From an uncultured Porphyromonadaceae bacterium (GTDB lineage: Bacteria > Bacteroidota > Bacteroidia > Bacteroidales > Muribaculaceae), in contig CAMWZB010000055.1 in NCBI GenBank assembly GCA_947178655.1, positions 1 through 6,567 of the forward strand: a stretch of DNA of 6,567 nucleotides. Direction: 5' to 3'. A program made the position numbers and the translations under genes. Of this stretch, positions 4,836-6,567 are shown piece by piece. Under the pieces are notes generated by a model. The model did not search any database. It had not been told where the DNA came from and saw only the letters and a list, made by a program, of their open reading frames with translations. Each line of letters begins with the position of its first letter. The first letter of the stretch is position 1.

Positions 4836-6567
4836 TCAAGAGAGCAGCGATTTCACGTTTTGGAATACTGCTTCGGGGGTGAACCCGAACTTTTCATCGA
4901 GCACTTTATAAGGAGCGGAAGCTCCGAAGCGGCGCATGCCATAGACCTGACCATTGAAGCCCTCAATCATGCGGAGCGACTCAGGCAGACCGGCGCTGAG
5001 GCCGAACTGGCGCACACCTGCCGGGAGTACTGACTGGCGATATTCCTCCGGCTGACTATTGAAGAGACCGACAGAAGGCATCGACACAACCGAAGCCTTG
5101 ACGCCATCGGCCTGCAGGAGAGCGGCGACATCGCAGAGCAGCGAGACTTCAGAGCCGTTGGCCACCATGACTATGTCAGGAGTACCTTCGGGAGCGATGA
5201 CAGTATAGCCTCCGCGCTCGGCTCCGCGGGCAGCCTCGATACGGGTCATGCCGGCAGGCGCAGGAAGGTCTTTGATGTCCTGACGCGAAAGTATGAGCGC
5301 TGTAGGGGTATGGCAGTTCTCCATAGCCATCTTGTAAGCGATGGATGTCTCGGCGGCATCTGCCGGACGGAGGACGAGCATCGAGGGACGACCGGCGAAA
5401 TTGCTGATCTGCTCCATCAGTCGAAGCTGGGCTTCCTGCTCGATAGGTTCGTGAGTGGGACCATCCTCGCCGACACGGAAAGCGTCGTGCGTCCAGATGT
5501 ACTTGACGGGGAGCTCCATAAGGGCTGCCATACGCACGGCAGGCTTCATATAGTCAGAGAATACGAAGAACGTGCCGCAGGCTGCGTAGAGACCTCCGTG
5601 GAGGACGATACCGTTCATGATGGCTGCCATGGTAAGTTCGCTCACACCGGCCTGAAGGAACGCTCCTGAAAAATCGCCGTTAGTCAGCGCGTGCGTATTC
5701 TTGAGGAAGCCGTCGGTCTTGTCGGAGTTTGCAAGGTCGGCAGACGACACTATCATGTTGCCAATCTTGGTGGCGAGCACTGCAAGGACATCTGCGGAGG
5801 CCTGACGTGTGGAGGTATCGGCCTTATGCACTATGGCTTCGTAGTCCACTGCGGGAAGGACACCTTCGAGATATCCCTTGAGCTCTATTGCCAGCCCGGG
5901 ATTCTCTTCGGCCCATGCGTCGTACTCGGCACGGCGTGCGGCCACGATATGACGGAGTTCCTCGCGACGGTCGGCATAGAGCTTCTCGACATCGGGGAAT
6001 ATCTGCCAGGGGTTCTCGGGGTCGCCTCCGAGATTTGCCACAGTCGCGGCATAGTCGGCGCCCGACTTGCTCAGGGGCTGACCGTGTGTGGAGCACTTGC
6101 CTTCGAAATTGCCTCCTTCGGCGTCAACGGCGCCCTTGCCCATGACTGTGCGGCCTATGATAAGCGTAGGCTTCTGCTGCTCTGCCTCGGCAGCACAGAT
6201 TGCGCGGGCTATTTCTTCAGGGTCATTGCCATTGATTTCAAGCACGTTCCAGTGCCATGCACGGTACTTGGCGGCATAATCCTCCGTGTCGACAGCATCG
6301 ACCATGGTGGACAGCTGCACGCCATTGCAGTCGTAGAACATGATGAGATTCGACAGTCCGAGATATCCGGCGATACGTCCGGCACCCTGCGAAATTTCTT
6401 CCTGGATACCGCCGTCGGAGATGAAAGCATATGTCTTGTGCGAGACAACTTTGCCGAACCGTGCTTCGAGGAAGCGCTCGGCTATGGCACAGCCTACGGC
6501 CATGGTGGGGCCCTGTCCAAGAGGTCCGGATTTATTCTCGACACCGCGCTCCGGGTCAAGCTCAGGA
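4836..6567 (-). CDS. tkt: Transketolase, lacking the N-terminal ~100 residues at the window edge
   Basis: This thiamine-diphosphate enzyme of the non-oxidative pentose phosphate pathway moves two-carbon ketol units between sugar phosphates in the cytoplasm. The frame is open through the right edge; the ATG at 6503 is internal, since codons upstream of it read ERGVENKSGPLGQGPTM, containing the family's GPLGQG motif. The visible part is 576 residues; with about 100 missing it would match the usual 660-680. Seen (fragment numbering): cofactor/metal motif SDGGIQEE at 50-57 with Asn81 of YDCN; STHGQP at 159-164; STRQAS at 252-257; the catalytic glutamate in AGVSELTMAAIMNGI (310); TFFVFSDY at 332-339; THD (His360) and GEDGPTHEP at 366-374; and the C-terminal domain from about 450 ending EKFGF...VKSLLS. 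The Gly-to-Ser change in the GDG motif keeps the metal-binding Asp and is, as I recall, usual in Bacteroidetes homologues. The OmpA-family gene follows 147 bp downstream on the same strand with its own promoter. Confidence 0.96.
   Translation of the reverse strand, partial: PELDPERGVENKSGPLGQGPTMAVGCAIAERFLEARFGKVVSHKTYAFISDGGIQEEISQGAGRIAGYLGLSNLIMFYDCNGVQLSTMVDAVDTEDYAAKYRAWHWNVLEINGNDPEEIARAICAAEAEQQKPTLIIGRTVMGKGAVDAEGGNFEGKCSTHGQPLSKSGADYAATVANLGGDPENPWQIFPDVEKLYADRREELRHIVAARRAEYDAWAEENPGLAIELKGYLEGVLPAVDYEAIVHKADTSTRQASADVLAVLATKIGNMIVSSADLANSDKTDGFLKNTHALTNGDFSGAFLQAGVSELTMAAIMNGIVLHGGLYAACGTFFVFSDYMKPAVRMAALMELPVKYIWTHDAFRVGEDGPTHEPIEQEAQLRLMEQISNFAGRPSMLVLRPADAAETSIAYKMAMENCHTPTALILSRQDIKDLPAPAGMTRIEAARGAERGGYTVIAPEGTPDIVMVANGSEVSLLCDVAALLQADGVKASVVSMPSVGLFNSQPEEYRQSVLPAGVRQFGLSAGLPESLRMIEGFNGQVYGMRRFGASAPYKVLDEKFGFTPEAVFQNVKSLLS

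Noticed and set aside
5310..5669. Plus-strand frame inside the transketolase gene
   Set aside because: It is antisense to conserved transketolase catalytic motifs and has no family features.

Overview
The window looks like a chromosomal segment from a gut-type Bacteroidales bacterium, plausibly Muribaculaceae or a close relative. I base this on a Bacteroidetes-type transketolase, an OmpA-like porin of the Bacteroidales kind, a short FadL/OmpP1 porin, a GH127 (DUF1680) glycosidase tail, and three exact matches to the Bacteroidetes -7 promoter hexamer pattern TAnnTTTG upstream of outer-membrane genes. Starts lack strong Shine-Dalgarno sequences and sit in A/T-rich leaders, as is usual in this phylum. 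The family-level placement is inference.

Layout: (1) 1-579 (+), the C-terminal end of a GH127-like beta-L-arabinofuranosidase, cut by the window edge. (2) 604-633, a perfect hairpin between convergent genes. (3) 661-2091 (-), a FadL/OmpP1-type outer-membrane transporter. (4) 2130-2555 (+), a small protein of uncertain reality: an A/T-rich leader, a 12-bp tandem repeat encoding DKAD units, then a winged-helix domain like the C-terminal end of RecG-like/AlbA_2 or Fic proteins. (5) 2671-3312 (+), a PorT-like outer-membrane beta-barrel protein. (6) 3340-3439, two adjacent hairpins, one serving each of the convergent genes. (7) 3465-4688 (-), an OmpA-family protein: barrel, coiled coil, peptidoglycan-binding domain. 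(8) 4836-6567 (-), transketolase lacking about its first 100 residues at the window edge.

Three of the six genes encode outer-membrane barrels with clear signal peptides and aromatic or barrel-type ends, so the segment is mainly envelope functions flanked by carbohydrate metabolism. GH127 (release of arabinose) and transketolase (pentose phosphate pathway) are linked metabolically, but they lie at opposite ends in opposite orientation and there is no sign that they are co-transcribed. Each envelope gene seems to be its own transcription unit with its own promoter.

I found no convincing undescribed multi-gene system. The part that most deserves a second look is 2115-2340, where a repeat-bearing winged-helix reading frame begins on top of the divergent FadL promoter. 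No tRNA, rRNA, CRISPR array, insertion sequence or riboswitch was recognised.
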